A DNA stretch of 64,000 nucleotides from Pseudomonas psychrophila HA-4 (lineage in GTDB: Bacteria > Pseudomonadota > Gammaproteobacteria > Pseudomonadales > Pseudomonadaceae): NCBI RefSeq assembly GCF_000282975.1, contig NZ_ALJC01000038.1, positions 86,871-150,870 of the forward strand. The letters are read 5' to 3'. Positions 37,695 through 49,454 of this stretch are shown here, piece after piece; within the stretch, counting starts at the first letter, position 1; every line of letters starts with the position of its first letter. The notes under the pieces are model-generated. The model did not search any database. It worked only from the letters and a program-made list of their open reading frames with translations, and was not told the origin of the DNA. A program made the translations under genes and the position numbers.

Positions 37695-37779
37695 TGGTGC
37701 CCCGAGGGAGACTCGAACTCCCACTTCTTGCGAAAACGGATTTTGAATCCGCCGCGTCTACCAATTCCGCCATCAGGGC
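37695..37779 (-). tRNA. tRNA-Leu (anticodon CAA)
   Basis: An 85-nt leucine tRNA. The acceptor arm GCCCTGA pairs with TCGGGGC and the CCA end is encoded (37695-37697). The anticodon loop reads TTCAAAA, giving CAA. The long variable arm (TTTTCGCAAGAAG region) and GTTCGAGTC T-arm are those of class II tRNAs. It decodes UUG. Confidence 0.96.
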
Positions 37780-37792
37780 TCAATGGCGGCGA

Positions 37793-37821
37793 AGTATAGA
37801 GATGACATTGAGGTCGGTCAA
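37793..37821 (-). promoter_or_regulatory. Promoter of tRNA-Leu
   Basis: On the minus strand, TTGACC (37821-37816) and TATACT (37798-37793) are separated by exactly 17 bases, and the -10 box ends 13 bases before the tRNA 5' end. A good sigma-70 promoter. Confidence 0.8.
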
Positions 37822-37885
37822 CAACTTATTGGTCTATTTTTACTAAGTCCGTTAAACTCCCCGGCCCTGCTAGACGAAACCTATC

Positions 37886-40074
<2,189 letters not shown>

Positions 40075-40116
40075 GTTTCGGACCTTTAAGAAACAACATT
40101 GCAACTGGAGTGCTTA

Positions 40117-40455
40117 ATGAGCTTTTTCATCTCTTCCGCTTTCGCGGACGCTGCTGCACCTGCCGCTGCTGGCCCTATGGGTGGCGGTTTTGAATGGATT
40201 TTCCTGGTCGGCTTCCTGGTTATCTTCTATCTGATGATCTGGCGTCCACAAGCCAAGCGCGCCAAAGAGCAGAAAGCCCTGTTGGGTAACCTGCAAAAAG
40301 GTGACGAAATTGTTACCACTGGCGGCATCGCTGGCAAGATCACCAAAGTATCTGATGCTTTTGTTGTGATCGAAGTGTCTGACACTGTCGAGCTGAAAAT
40401 TCAAAAGGGCTCTGTTGCAGCCACGCTGCCTAAAGGCACGCTGAAAGCGATCTAA
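40117..40455 (+). CDS. yajC: Preprotein translocase accessory subunit YajC
   Basis: A 112-residue protein with one membrane helix (about residues 26-45, EWIFLVGFLVIFYLMIW) and a cytoplasmic tail with GDEIVTTGGIAGKITKV, the YajC signature. It associates with SecDF. The ATG at 40117 follows CTGGAG by five bases. A hairpin follows before secD. Confidence 0.95.
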   Translation: MSFFISSAFADAAAPAAAGPMGGGFEWIFLVGFLVIFYLMIWRPQAKRAKEQKALLGNLQKGDEIVTTGGIAGKITKVSDAFVVIEVSDTVELKIQKGSVAATLPKGTLKAI

Positions 40456-40477
40456 GTTTCAACTTTTAACAATCGAC

Positions 40478-40503
40478 GGGGCGCGCAAGGCGCCCCGCGT
40501 TTT
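40478..40503 (+). terminator. Hairpin between yajC and secD (attenuator or terminator)
   Basis: GGGGCGC (40478-40484) pairs with GCGCCCC (40490-40496), followed by GCGTTTT. The T run is short and interrupted, so partial termination that lowers secDF relative to yajC is likelier than a full stop. Confidence 0.6.
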
Positions 40504-40521
40504 AAGCGGGCGGCGTGATTG

Positions 40522-42390
40522 ATGCTGAACAAATACCCTCTGTGGAAATACATACTGATCCTGGCTGTGCTGGCGATCGGTTTTATTTATTCCGCTCCCA
40601 ATCTGTACCCGGATGATCCGGCCATTCAAGTGTCGGGCGCGAGCACGGCATTGCAGGTTACCGAAGCTGATCTGGATCGCGCGAGCAAGGCACTGACTGA
40701 CGCCGGTATCGTTGTTAAGGGCGCTTCTTTGGCTCAGAACGGTAAAGGTGGTTTGCTGCGTCTGGCCAAGAAAGATGACCAGTTGCCAGCCAAAGACATC
40801 GTGCGCAAAGCGTTGGGTGACGACTATGTCGTAGCACTTAACCTCGCGCAGACCACGCCTCAATGGTTGCGTAGCCTAGGTGCTCACCCAATGAAATTGG
40901 GTCTGGACTTGTCTGGTGGTGTGCACTTCCTGTTGGAAGTGGACATGGACAAAGCCGTCGATGCACGCATGAAAGTGTATGAAGGCGATGTAAAAAGCCT
41001 GTTGCGTAAAGAGAAGGTGCGTTATCGCAGTCTGCCGCAACTCAATGGCGCTATTCAGCTGGGTTTTGCTGATGAAGCAACCCGTGAGCAAGCGCGTGGC
41101 CTGATCCGCAAGAGCTTCAATGACTTCGACGTAACGGCAGCAGACCTCAACGGTCAGCCGGTTCTGCGTCTGGCGATGACCCCGGCCAAGCTGGCGGAAA
41201 TCCGTGAATATTCCATCAAGCAAAACCTGACAACGGTCCGTAATCGGGTCAACGAGTTGGGTGTTGCCGAGCCTCTGGTTCAGCGCCAAGGTGCTAACCG
41301 CATCGTGGTTGAGCTGCCGGGCGTGCAAGACACCGCCGAAGCCAAGCGTATTCTGGGCAAGACGGCTAACCTTGAGTTCCGTCTGGCAGCCGAGCCGGGC
41401 GCTTCGAAAGCCACTTCCGAGACGTTCGAGTTCCGCGAGGGCAATCGTCCTAGCGCGCAGATCGAGCGTGGCTTGATCATCACGGGTGACCAGGTCACTG
41501 ACGCGCAGGCAGGCTTTGACGAGCACGGTCGTCCACAAGTGAACATCAAGCTTGATGGTCATGGTGGTGAGCTGATGAGTCGTTCGACGCGCAGCAACGT
41601 GGGCCGCAGCATGGCGGTAATCTTCATCGAGCAGAAGCCGGTGACGACTTACACCAAGCAAGTGGTCGACGGTGTTGAGAAGGACGTGCCGACTCAGACG
41701 TTCAAAGAAGAGAAAAAAATCATCAGTCTGGCGACTATTCAGTCGCCGCTTGGCAGCCAGTTCCGTATCACCGGGCTGAATGGCCAGGGTGAAGCTTCCG
41801 AGCTAGCTCTGCTGTTGCGTGCCGGTGGTCTGGCAGCGCCGATGTACTTCGCTGAAGAGCGCACCATTGGTCCGAGCCTGGGTGCAGACAACATCACTAA
41901 GGGTGTTGATGCTTCGCTGTGGGGCATGCTGTTTGTGTCGATCTTCATCATTGCCATTTACCGTTTCTTTGGTGTGATCGCGACAGTGGCACTGGCAGGC
42001 AACATGGTCTTGCTGTTGGCCTTGATGTCGGTGTTGGGTGCAACCCTGACGTTGCCGGGTATTGCCGGTATCGTTCTGACGATGGGTATGGCGGTCGACG
42101 CCAACGTGCTGATCTTCTCGCGTATTCGTGAAGAGTTGGCCACTGGCATGACACCGCAGCGGGCAATCAATGAAGGTTTCAATCGGGCATTCACTGCGAT
42201 TGTCGACTCCAACCTGACTACCTTGCTCGTCGGCGGGATTCTGTTTGCCATGGGTACCGGACCGGTTAAAGGCTTCGCGGTAACCATGTCCCTCGGTATC
42301 TTTACCTCTATGTTCACGGCCATTATGGTGACCCGCGCAATGGTCAACCTGATCTATGGCGGTCGGGACTTCAAGAAGTTGTGGATTTAA
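40522..42390 (+). CDS. secD: Protein translocase subunit SecD
   Basis: A 622-residue RND-type membrane protein that uses the proton gradient to help proteins leave the Sec channel. It has one N-terminal helix, a large periplasmic region and five C-terminal helices (GLDLSGGVHFLLEVD, TIGPSLGADNI, GMAVDANVLIFSRIREEL). Start ATG 40522 (MLNKYPLWKY); a TTG three bases earlier is an alternative. Followed after 9 bases by secF. Confidence 0.97.
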   Translation: MLNKYPLWKYILILAVLAIGFIYSAPNLYPDDPAIQVSGASTALQVTEADLDRASKALTDAGIVVKGASLAQNGKGGLLRLAKKDDQLPAKDIVRKALGDDYVVALNLAQTTPQWLRSLGAHPMKLGLDLSGGVHFLLEVDMDKAVDARMKVYEGDVKSLLRKEKVRYRSLPQLNGAIQLGFADEATREQARGLIRKSFNDFDVTAADLNGQPVLRLAMTPAKLAEIREYSIKQNLTTVRNRVNELGVAEPLVQRQGANRIVVELPGVQDTAEAKRILGKTANLEFRLAAEPGASKATSETFEFREGNRPSAQIERGLIITGDQVTDAQAGFDEHGRPQVNIKLDGHGGELMSRSTRSNVGRSMAVIFIEQKPVTTYTKQVVDGVEKDVPTQTFKEEKKIISLATIQSPLGSQFRITGLNGQGEASELALLLRAGGLAAPMYFAEERTIGPSLGADNITKGVDASLWGMLFVSIFIIAIYRFFGVIATVALAGNMVLLLALMSVLGATLTLPGIAGIVLTMGMAVDANVLIFSRIREELATGMTPQRAINEGFNRAFTAIVDSNLTTLLVGGILFAMGTGPVKGFAVTMSLGIFTSMFTAIMVTRAMVNLIYGGRDFKKLWI

Positions 42391-42399
42391 GGGGCTGCC

Positions 42400-43314
42400 A
42401 TGTTACGTACAATCAACTTCATGGGCGTCCGCAACGTTGCGTTCGGCGTCACTGTGCTGCTTACCGTGCTGGCTTTGTTCAGCATGTTCCACAAGGGCAT
42501 GAACTATGGCCTGGACTTCACTGGGGGTACGCTCATTGAGCTGACCTACGAGAAGCCGGCCGATCTGACGAAGGTGCGTGCAGAGCTGGTTTCTGCCGGC
42601 TTTCACGATGCTGTAGTGCAGAGCTTTGGTGCGACTACCGACCTGCTGGTGCGTATGCCGGGCGATGACCCGCTGCTGGGCAACAAGGTCGCGGCTGCCT
42701 TGGGGCAGGCAGATACTGCCAACCCTGCGGTGATCAAGCGCGTTGAGTTCGTGGGTCCGCAAGTCGGTGAAGAGCTTCGCGATCAAGGCGGTCTCGGCAT
42801 GCTGATGGCGCTGGGCGGCATCATGCTGTACCTGGCTTTCCGCTTTCAGTGGAAGTTTGCGGTCGGCGCGATCGTGTCTCTGGTTCACGACGTAATCGTG
42901 ACCATGGGCGTGTTGTCATTCTTCCAGATCACCTTTGACCTGACGGTGTTGGCGGCAGTACTGGCGATCATCGGTTACTCGCTCAACGACACCATTGTGG
43001 TATTCGACCGGGTGCGCGAGAACTTCCGGGTGCTGCGCAAGGCAACGCTGGTTGAGAACATCAACATCTCGACGACGCAAACGCTGCTGCGTACTGTGGC
43101 GACCTCGGTATCGACCTTGCTGGCAATCGCCGCACTGTTGATCTTTGGTGGCGATAATCTGTGGGGCTTCTCGATTGCCCTGTTCGTGGGCGTGATGGCG
43201 GGTACTTACTCGTCGATCTACATCGCGAACGTGGTATTGATCTGGCTCAAGCTCAGTGCTGAGGACTTGATCCCGCCTGCAGCGAGCGAGAAAGAGGTCG
43301 ACGACCGTCCATAA
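42400..43314 (+). CDS. secF: Protein translocase subunit SecF
   Basis: A 304-residue partner of SecD with six membrane helices and a short periplasmic domain: GLDFTGGTLIELTYEK near residue 31, VGPQVGEELRDQG, and SLNDTIVVFDRVRENFR of the RND fold. GGGGCTGCC just upstream is the probable ribosome site. It ends the yajC-secDF operon at a strong terminator. Confidence 0.97.
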   Translation: MLRTINFMGVRNVAFGVTVLLTVLALFSMFHKGMNYGLDFTGGTLIELTYEKPADLTKVRAELVSAGFHDAVVQSFGATTDLLVRMPGDDPLLGNKVAAALGQADTANPAVIKRVEFVGPQVGEELRDQGGLGMLMALGGIMLYLAFRFQWKFAVGAIVSLVHDVIVTMGVLSFFQITFDLTVLAAVLAIIGYSLNDTIVVFDRVRENFRVLRKATLVENINISTTQTLLRTVATSVSTLLAIAALLIFGGDNLWGFSIALFVGVMAGTYSSIYIANVVLIWLKLSAEDLIPPAASEKEVDDRP

Positions 43315-43340
43315 CGATTAGTTGTCTCTGGCAGTTATTA

Positions 43341-43373
43341 AAAGGCGCGAGTATTGAACTCGCGCCTTTTTTT
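43341..43373 (+). terminator. Rho-independent terminator after secF
   Basis: AAAGGCGCGAG and CTCGCGCCTTT form an 11-bp stem around a 7-base loop, followed by four further T residues. Confidence 0.93.
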
Positions 43374-43433
43374 GTGCTCCAAGGCTAGGATTGATGTGGG
43401 AATCTTCCCACCTGTGATGGTCTGGAGGTTCAA

Positions 43434-43961
43434 GTGAACAAATCTTTGCTGGTGGGCGCAGTATTAGGTGCTGTCGGTGTGACTGCCGGGGGTGCTTTTG
43501 CCACCTACAGCTTGGTGAAAAGCCCTGAGTCTGCTCAGGTGTTGGCTGTTCAGCCGGTCACGCAGCAAATCAAAACCCCGCGCGAGGTCTGCAAGGATGT
43601 GGTCGTGACGCGTCGAGCCCCGGTCAAGGATGAGCACCAAATTGTCGGCAGCGTCATCGGTGCGGTGGCGGGTGGTTTGCTGGGTAATCAGGTTGGTGGC
43701 GGCAATGGCAAGAAAATTGCCACAGTTGCAGGTGCGCTGGGTGGTGGTTACGCGGGTAACAAGGTTCAGGAAGGCATGCAGGACCGCGATACGTACACCA
43801 CGACGCAGACGCGCTGTAACACCGTTAATGACATTAGCGACAAGGTAGTCGGTTACGACGTGCGTTACTCGCTGGATGGCAAGGAAGGCAAAGTGCGTAT
43901 GGACCATGAACCGGGCAACCAGATTGCCGTGGACAAGCAAGGTCAGCTGATTCTGAATTGA
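43434..43961 (+). CDS. Glycine-zipper 2TM-domain envelope protein
   Basis: A 175-residue protein with an N-terminal hydrophobic anchor or signal (LVGAVLGAVGVTAGGAFATYSLV) and a glycine-zipper block (about 67-107, VGSVIGAVAGGLLGNQVGGG and TVAGALGGGYAGNKVQ), as in SlyB/Rickettsia 17 kDa-type proteins. The C-terminal part (VVGYDVRYSLDGKEGKVRM) is the usual beta-rich tail in pseudomonads. It starts with GTG, with GGAGG nine bases upstream. Role in the envelope not defined. Confidence 0.88.
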   Translation: MNKSLLVGAVLGAVGVTAGGAFATYSLVKSPESAQVLAVQPVTQQIKTPREVCKDVVVTRRAPVKDEHQIVGSVIGAVAGGLLGNQVGGGNGKKIATVAGALGGGYAGNKVQEGMQDRDTYTTTQTRCNTVNDISDKVVGYDVRYSLDGKEGKVRMDHEPGNQIAVDKQGQLILN

Positions 43962-43966
43962 GTATT

Positions 43967-44055
43967 TGTGGAGGCGAGCTTGCTCGCGATCGCATCGCCG
44001 CGACTTGCTTGACGGGTCGCGTTGGCTGCATTGCGAGCAAGCCCGCTCCCGCAGG
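43967..44055. repeat. REP element pair
   Basis: GAGGCGAGCTTGCTCGCGA near 43971 and TTGCGAGCAAGCCCGCTCC near 44031 are opposite REP arms separated by about 40 bases. They lie between a plus-strand gene and suhB on the minus strand. Confidence 0.8.
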
Positions 44056-44072
44056 TGGTTAGTTTCAAGTCC

Positions 44073-44104
44073 AAAAAAAAGCACCTCGAGAGGTGCTTTT
44101 TTTG
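44073..44104. terminator. Bidirectional terminator between the glycine-zipper gene and suhB
   Basis: GCACCTCGAGAGGTGC (44081-44096) is a perfect palindrome flanked by an A run before and a T run after, so it can serve both converging genes. Confidence 0.9.
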
Positions 44105-44117
44105 TGTCCGATTTCGC

Positions 44118-44933
44118 TTAGCGTTTCAGCGAGGCTGGCAGGTGTGGCTGGATTGCAGTCAGAACGGCTTTGAAGCACTTGGTGTTGCCAGCAACGATGT
44201 GGCCTTTTTCAAGGAAATCGTGGCTGCCAGTGAAGTCGCTGACGAGGCCGCCTGCTTCTTGAATCAACAGTGCGCCTGCTGCCATGTCCCATTCGGACAG
44301 GCCTGACTCCCAGAATGCATCGAAACGACCAGCGGCAACGTAGGCCAGGTCTAGGCTGGCTGCGCCTGCACGGCGGATACCGGCAGTTTGGCCAACCAGG
44401 CTGCGGAACATGCCCAGGTAGTTATCTAGGTTGTCCATTTGGTTGTCGCGGAACGGGAAGCCGGTACCCAGCAGGGCGCCTTCAAGGCTGGTGCGACCGC
44501 TGACGCGCAGGCGACGACCGTTCAGCTGAGCGCCACGGCCACGGCTGGCGGTGAACTCTTCCTGGCGAACTGGATCAAGAACAACTGCGTGCTCAAGGCG
44601 GCCGCGGTATTTGCAGGCGATGCTAACGGCGAAGTGTGGAACGCCGCGCAGGAAGTTGGTGGTGCCATCCAGTGGGTCAATGATCCACAGATAGTCTTCA
44701 CCTTCACCGCTGCCTGGGTGCATGCCGGTTTCTTCACCGAGGATGCCGTGCGTAGGGTAAGCCTTGCGCAGGGCGTCGATGATTTTCTGCTCGGCAGCAC
44801 GATCAACTTCAGAGACGTAATCCTTGGCGTCTTTTTCGTCAACCTTGATGGTATCCAGGCGCTCGATGGAGCGGAAAATCAATTCACTGGCGCTGCGGGC
44901 GGCGCGCAGCGCGATATTCAGCATGGGCTGCAT
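44118..44933 (-). CDS. suhB: Inositol-1-monophosphatase / Nus factor SuhB
   Basis: A 271-residue Mg2+-dependent phosphatase. Metal-binding parts are GEETG, DPLDGTTNF and SEWDMAAGALLIQEAGG. SuhB also takes part in ribosomal RNA antitermination. The ATG at 44933 (MQPMLNIALRAARSA) gives the standard length (E. coli 267); the longer in-frame start at 45005 is rejected. It is divergent from trmJ, the usual arrangement. Confidence 0.95.
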   Translation of the reverse strand: MQPMLNIALRAARSASELIFRSIERLDTIKVDEKDAKDYVSEVDRAAEQKIIDALRKAYPTHGILGEETGMHPGSGEGEDYLWIIDPLDGTTNFLRGVPHFAVSIACKYRGRLEHAVVLDPVRQEEFTASRGRGAQLNGRRLRVSGRTSLEGALLGTGFPFRDNQMDNLDNYLGMFRSLVGQTAGIRRAGAASLDLAYVAAGRFDAFWESGLSEWDMAAGALLIQEAGGLVSDFTGSHDFLEKGHIVAGNTKCFKAVLTAIQPHLPASLKR

Positions 44934-45076
44934 GGACGTTTCACCTAGGTCGTTAAAGAAAGCCGGACATTCTAACAGAAAAGTTTGGCAGATGAAGGTT
45001 TGCATTAGCTTTCATAGCTTAAGGTGATTTGCTTAGGTAAGATTTGCTCCCTTTTACCGGTCTGTGAGCGCTCCCA

Positions 45077-45847
45077 TTGCTGTCAAATATTCGTGTCGTT
45101 CTGGTCAATACCAGTCATCCCGGCAACATCGGCGGTGCTGCGCGTGCCATGAAAAACATGGGATTGTCGCGGCTGGTTCTGGTGGAGCCAAGATTGTTTC
45201 CGCACCACGAGGCTGATGCTCGAGCGTCAGGGGCGGGGGATATTCTTGAAAATGCGCAAGTCGTCGCCTCGCTGGAAGATGCGTTGGTGGGTTGCAATTT
45301 GGTCCTGGGTACCAGTGCGCGTGATCGTCGTATTCCTTGGCCGCTGCTGGATCCGCGTGAATGCGGGCAAAAAGTAGTCGAAGAGGTAGTGCAGGGCGCT
45401 GAAATTGCCTTAGTGTTTGGTCGTGAAGACTCCGGCCTGACCAATGAAGAGCTTCAGCGTTGTCACTTTCATGTGCATATTCCGTCAGATCCCGGTTTCA
45501 GTTCCTTGAATCTTGGGGCTGCGGTGCAAGTACTAAGTTATGAAATTCGTATGTCATGGCTTGCCGTGCAGGGGCAGCCGAGCAAAGTTGAAAAAGAGGA
45601 GGTCGCCTCCACCAAAAGTGGAGAGTTGGCGACCATGGATGAGCTGGAGCGCTTCTACGAGCATCTGGAGCAGACGTTGGTGGCTATCGAGTTTCTTGAT
45701 CCGGAAAAGCCGCGTCATCTGATGGCGCGTCTGCGCAGACTCTATGGGCGTAGCTCGGTCAGTCGTGCGGAGATGAATATTTTGCGTGGCATTCTCACCG
45801 AAACCCAAAAAGCAGCCCGCGGCGAGCTGCTAAAGCGCAAGGATTAA
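45077..45847 (+). CDS. trmJ: tRNA (cytidine/uridine-2'-O-)-methyltransferase TrmJ
   Basis: A 256-residue SPOUT methyltransferase that methylates the ribose at position 32 of tRNAs. N-terminal [24 protein letters not shown] and the knot motif [12 protein letters not shown] with [13 protein letters not shown] are diagnostic. The start appears to be TTG at 45077 (LLSNIRVV), since no ATG or GTG lies before the conserved block. Two bases separate its stop from the first of two adjacent cysE ATG codons. Confidence 0.94.
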   Translation: MLSNIRVVLVNTSHPGNIGGAARAMKNMGLSRLVLVEPRLFPHHEADARASGAGDILENAQVVASLEDALVGCNLVLGTSARDRRIPWPLLDPRECGQKVVEEVVQGAEIALVFGREDSGLTNEELQRCHFHVHIPSDPGFSSLNLGAAVQVLSYEIRMSWLAVQGQPSKVEKEEVASTKSGELATMDELERFYEHLEQTLVAIEFLDPEKPRHLMARLRRLYGRSSVSRAEMNILRGILTETQKAARGELLKRKD

Positions 45848-45849
45848 TG

Positions 45850-46626
45850 ATGTTCGAGCGTCTGCGTGAAGATATTCAAAGCGTTTTCCACCGTGATCCG
45901 GCGGCGCGTAATGCATTCGAAGTGTTGACCTGCTACCCGGGCATGCATGCGATCTGGATTCACCGCCTGTCTGGGTTGTTGTGGGGTAAGGGTTGGAAAT
46001 GGCTCGCTCGGCTAGTGTCTAACTTTGGGCGGTGGTTGACTGGGATCGAGATTCATCCGGGGGCCAAGGTCGGTCGTCGCTTCTTTATCGATCACGGCAT
46101 GGGCATTGTGATCGGTGAGACTGCTGAAATCGGTGATGACGTAACCCTGTATCAGGGCGTAACTCTGGGTGGCACAAGCTGGAATAAAGGCAAGCGCCAC
46201 CCAACACTGGAAAATGGTGTGGTAGTCGGTGCGGGAGCCAAAGTGCTTGGGCCTTTCACTGTTGGTGCGGGCGCCAAGGTGGGTTCCAATGCGGTTGTCA
46301 CCAAGGCTGTGCCTGCGGGTGCAACCGTGGTTGGTATTCCGGGTCGGATCATTGTCAAAAATGACGATGAAGCTGAAGCCAAGCGTAAGGCCATGGCTGA
46401 AAAGATTGGTTTTGATGCCTATGGTGTTGGTGAGGATATGCCTGACCCGGTGGCGCGTGCCATTGGCCAGTTGCTGGATCACCTGCAAGCGGTAGACGGC
46501 AAGCTGGATGGTATGTGTGGGGCATTAAAAGAGTTGGGCAGCCCTTACTGCGCCAAGGAATTGCCAGAGTTGCGTGAAGAGGACTTCGCCTGCGTCCAGG
46601 GCGAGGGCGAAAGCAAAACTGTGTAA
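45850..46626 (+). CDS. cysE: Serine O-acetyltransferase
   Basis: A 258-residue enzyme that makes O-acetylserine for cysteine synthesis. An N-terminal helical part ([20 protein letters not shown]) precedes a left-handed beta-helix of hexapeptide repeats ([40 protein letters not shown]). The ATG doublet at 45847/45850 leaves the start uncertain by one codon. It lies upstream of iscR, so cysteine supply and Fe-S assembly genes are neighbours. Confidence 0.95.
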   Translation: MFERLREDIQSVFHRDPAARNAFEVLTCYPGMHAIWIHRLSGLLWGKGWKWLARLVSNFGRWLTGIEIHPGAKVGRRFFIDHGMGIVIGETAEIGDDVTLYQGVTLGGTSWNKGKRHPTLENGVVVGAGAKVLGPFTVGAGAKVGSNAVVTKAVPAGATVVGIPGRIIVKNDDEAEAKRKAMAEKIGFDAYGVGEDMPDPVARAIGQLLDHLQAVDGKLDGMCGALKELGSPYCAKELPELREEDFACVQGEGESKTV

Positions 46627-46632
46627 ATGACC

Positions 46633-46667
46633 TGTAGCCGCTGCCGCAGCTTGCGGCAGCGGCTACA
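46633..46667. repeat. Perfect 16-bp palindromic hairpin after cysE
   Basis: TGTAGCCGCTGCCGCA and its exact complement are separated by GCT. This is the GCCGCTGCCGCA-type Pseudomonas repeat; related fragments occur near 22944-22969. There is no T tail, so it acts, if at all, as an mRNA 3' stabiliser. Confidence 0.8.
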
Positions 46668-46753
46668 AAGTTGCGTATGTGCCATTACGCCGCAGACCCT
46701 GCTACAATGCCGCCGCTCTTTTGCGGGTAATCCCGACTAAAGTACTAGGTCTA

Positions 46754-46786
46754 ATAGTTGACTTAAACAGTCGGGAATATCATACT
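46754..46786 (+). promoter_or_regulatory. IscR-regulated promoter of the isc operon
   Basis: TTGACT (46758-46763) and CATACT (46781-46786) are 17 bases apart. They overlap a type 1 IscR site, ATAGTTGACTTAAACAGTCGG (46754 on), with the GACT-N5-AGTC core, almost as in the E. coli iscR promoter. A second partial match (CGACTAAAGTACTAGGTC, 46735-46752) lies just upstream. Expected effect: repression by [2Fe-2S] IscR. Confidence 0.82.
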
Positions 46787-46818
46787 CGCCCTCATTCCGA
46801 ATTCCGTGGTACCTGTCC

Positions 46819-47310
46819 ATGAGACTGACTACAAAAGGCCGTTACGCCGTTACTGCAATGCTCGATTTGGCGTTGCACGCACAGCACGGGCCGGTGTCCC
46901 TGGCTGATATTTCCGAGCGCCAGGGCATCTCTCTTTCCTACCTTGAACAACTGTTCGCTAAGTTGCGCCGCAGCAGCCTGGTTTCCAGTGTGCGTGGCCC
47001 TGGCGGCGGCTATCAGCTGTCGCGCGACATGCAAGGTATTCAGGTTGCCCAAGTTATCGATGCAGTGAACGAATCCGTCGACGCAACGCGTTGTCAGGGC
47101 CTTGGCGATTGCCATGCTGGCGACACATGCCTGACCCACCACCTGTGGTGCGATTTGAGTCTGCAAATCCACGATTTTCTCAGTGGTATCAGCTTGGCTG
47201 ATCTTGTCACTCGCCGTGAGGTACAAGAAGTAGCCCAGCGTCAGGATCAGCGCCGCTGCAATAGCAAGGCGCCGCACCTGGATAAGATCGAAGCGTCCGC
47301 CGTCGAGTGA
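46819..47310 (+). CDS. iscR: Fe-S cluster regulator IscR
   Basis: A 163-residue Rrf2-family regulator. The helix-turn-helix is at about 26-52 ([21 protein letters not shown]) and the cluster-binding cysteines are C92, C98 and C104 ([13 protein letters not shown]), as in E. coli, with the fourth ligand His following. It senses Fe-S status and represses its own operon when loaded. First gene of iscRSUA-hscBA-fdx-iscX. Confidence 0.97.
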   Translation: MRLTTKGRYAVTAMLDLALHAQHGPVSLADISERQGISLSYLEQLFAKLRRSSLVSSVRGPGGGYQLSRDMQGIQVAQVIDAVNESVDATRCQGLGDCHAGDTCLTHHLWCDLSLQIHDFLSGISLADLVTRREVQEVAQRQDQRRCNSKAPHLDKIEASAVE

Positions 47311-47359
47311 TTGCATAGAAACGACGGTGCGCCAGCCAGCCTGATTTAGGAGATAGTCC

Positions 47360-48574
47360 ATGAAATTGCCGATTTACCTTGATTACTCAGCCACCACCCC
47401 GGTTGATCCGCGTGTTGCTCAAAAAATGAGCGACTGCTTGTTGGTTGACGGGAACTTCGGTAACCCGGCTTCGCGCTCTCACGTCTTTGGCTGGAAAGCC
47501 GAAGAAGCAGTAGAGAACGGCCGTCGCCAGGTCGCTGATCTGGTTAACGCTGATCCGCGTGAAATTGTCTGGACCTCCGGTGCGACAGAAGCCAACAACT
47601 TGGCAATTAAAGGTGCTGCACATTTCTATGCCTCCAAAGGCAAGCACCTGATCACCGACAAAATTGAGCACAAAGCCGTTCTCGACACCATGCGTCAGCT
47701 GGAGCGTGAAGGCTTTGAAGTGACTTATATCGAGCCAGGTGAAGATGGTCTGGTGACGCCGGCCATGGTTGAAGCGGCTATGCGTGAAGACACCATCCTG
47801 GTGTCGATCATGCACGTGAACAACGAAATCGGCACCATCAACGACATCGCAGCCATTGGCGAACTGACGCGTTCGCGCGGCGTGTTGTTCCATGTCGATG
47901 CGGCGCAGTCTACCGGTAAGGTTGCAATCGACCTGGCTAAGTTGAAAGTCGATCTAATGTCTTTCTCTGCTCACAAAACCTACGGCCCTAAAGGCATCGG
48001 CGCACTGTATGTAAGCCGTAAGCCGCGTGTGCGTATCGAAGCTGCCATGCACGGCGGCGGTCACGAGCGTGGCATGCGTTCGGGCACCTTGGCCACCCAC
48101 CAGATCGTGGGCATGGGCGAAGCGTTCCAGATTGCCAAAGAAGAAATGGCGGCTGAAAACATCCGTATCAAAGCCTTGAGCGACCGTTTCTTCAAGCAGG
48201 TTGAACACCTTGAAGAGCTGTACATCAACGGTAGCTCGACCGCCCGCGTTCCGCATAACCTGAACCTGAGCTTCAACTACGTTGAAGGCGAGTCGTTGAT
48301 CATGGCGCTCAAGGATTTGGCTGTGTCGTCGGGCTCTGCTTGCACCTCCGCTTCCCTCGAGCCGTCCTACGTATTGCGCGCCTTGGGTCGCAATGACGAA
48401 TTGGCACACAGCTCGATTCGTTTTACCTTCGGTCGTTTCACCACTGAAGAAGAAATCGACTACGCCGCGCAGAAGGTTTGCGAGGCTGTTACCAAGCTGC
48501 GCGCTCTTTCGCCGCTGTGGGACATGTACAAAGACGGCATCGACATTTCGAAAATCGAATGGGCGGCGCACTAA
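47360..48574 (+). CDS. iscS: Cysteine desulfurase
   Basis: A 404-residue PLP enzyme that takes sulfur from cysteine and passes it to IscU and tRNA-thiolation proteins. The PLP lysine is in [12 protein letters not shown] and the persulfide cysteine in [20 protein letters not shown]. Starts [20 protein letters not shown], the standard N-terminus. AGGAG nine bases upstream; 49 bases after iscR. Confidence 0.98.
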   Translation: MKLPIYLDYSATTPVDPRVAQKMSDCLLVDGNFGNPASRSHVFGWKAEEAVENGRRQVADLVNADPREIVWTSGATEANNLAIKGAAHFYASKGKHLITDKIEHKAVLDTMRQLEREGFEVTYIEPGEDGLVTPAMVEAAMREDTILVSIMHVNNEIGTINDIAAIGELTRSRGVLFHVDAAQSTGKVAIDLAKLKVDLMSFSAHKTYGPKGIGALYVSRKPRVRIEAAMHGGGHERGMRSGTLATHQIVGMGEAFQIAKEEMAAENIRIKALSDRFFKQVEHLEELYINGSSTARVPHNLNLSFNYVEGESLIMALKDLAVSSGSACTSASLEPSYVLRALGRNDELAHSSIRFTFGRFTTEEEIDYAAQKVCEAVTKLRALSPLWDMYKDGIDISKIEWAAH

Positions 48575-48669
48575 TAATTTAAGTCGCCGCAGGCAGGCGC
48601 TGTAGAACGCAGCGAATCGCAGCCTTTACAGCGTCTCAAGAGCGACTCTGATGAGTGAGGATTAGTACC

Positions 48670-49056
48670 ATGGCTTACAGCGAAAAGGTCATTGACCACT
48701 ACGAAAACCCGCGCAACGTCGGCAAGATGGACGCGGAAGATCCAGATGTCGGCACCGGCATGGTGGGTGCGCCTGCGTGCGGCGACGTGATGCGTTTGCA
48801 GATCAAGGTGAACGAGCAGGGCATCATTGAAGATGCCAAGTTCAAGACCTATGGTTGCGGTTCGGCAATTGCTTCTAGCTCTTTGGCAACCGAGTGGATG
48901 AAAGGCAAGACTCTGGATGAAGCAGAGACCATCAAGAACACTCAGTTGGCTGAAGAGTTGGCCTTGCCACCGGTGAAAATTCACTGCTCGGTACTTGCTG
49001 AAGACGCCATCAAGGCGGCCGTTCGCGATTACAAGCAGAAGAAAGGTTTGATCTGA
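48670..49056 (+). CDS. iscU: Fe-S cluster scaffold IscU
   Basis: A 128-residue scaffold with the three cluster cysteines in APACGDVM, TYGCGSAIASSSL and KIHCSVLAEDA, and the LPPVK motif recognised by HscA. The ATG at 48670 (MAYSEKVIDHYENPRNVG) is the conserved start. It receives sulfur from IscS and iron, and passes clusters on with HscB/HscA. Confidence 0.98.
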   Translation: MAYSEKVIDHYENPRNVGKMDAEDPDVGTGMVGAPACGDVMRLQIKVNEQGIIEDAKFKTYGCGSAIASSSLATEWMKGKTLDEAETIKNTQLAEELALPPVKIHCSVLAEDAIKAAVRDYKQKKGLI

Positions 49057-49122
49057 TCCGAATGGTTCGCACCGGCAACGGTACGAACTGGTGATGATAC
49101 TGGCGAGAGGTAAGGAGTCACG

Positions 49123-49446
49123 ATGGCTATCAGCATGACAGAGGCGGCGGCCAAGCATATTCGCCGTTCCCTTGATGGGCGCGGCAAAGGTGAGGGGATT
49201 CGTCTGGGTGTTCGCACTACGGGCTGTTCCGGTCTTGCCTATGTGCTGGAGTTTGTCGACGAAGTGGGCGACGAAGACCAGGTCTTCGAGACTCATGGCG
49301 AAAAAGTGATCATTGATCCTAAAAGCCTGACCTATCTTGACGGCACTGAGCTTGATTTCGTCAAGGAAGGCCTGAATGAAGGCTTCAAGTTCAATAACCC
49401 TAACGTTCGCGGCGAATGTGGCTGCGGCGAGAGCTTCAACATCTGA
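49123..49446 (+). CDS. iscA: A-type Fe-S carrier IscA
   Basis: A 107-residue carrier with the three conserved cysteines in TTGCSGLAY and the C-terminal [11 protein letters not shown]. It delivers clusters to apo-proteins. A ribosome site GGTAAGGAG precedes the ATG. Third Fe-S assembly gene of the operon. Confidence 0.97.
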   Translation: MAISMTEAAAKHIRRSLDGRGKGEGIRLGVRTTGCSGLAYVLEFVDEVGDEDQVFETHGEKVIIDPKSLTYLDGTELDFVKEGLNEGFKFNNPNVRGECGCGESFNI

Positions 49447-49454
49447 GGCTAGTC

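Noticed and set aside
37249..37695. Integration scar of a genomic island at tRNA-Leu
   Set aside because: No integrase and no duplicated tRNA 3' end found; the tRNA and its terminator look undisturbed.
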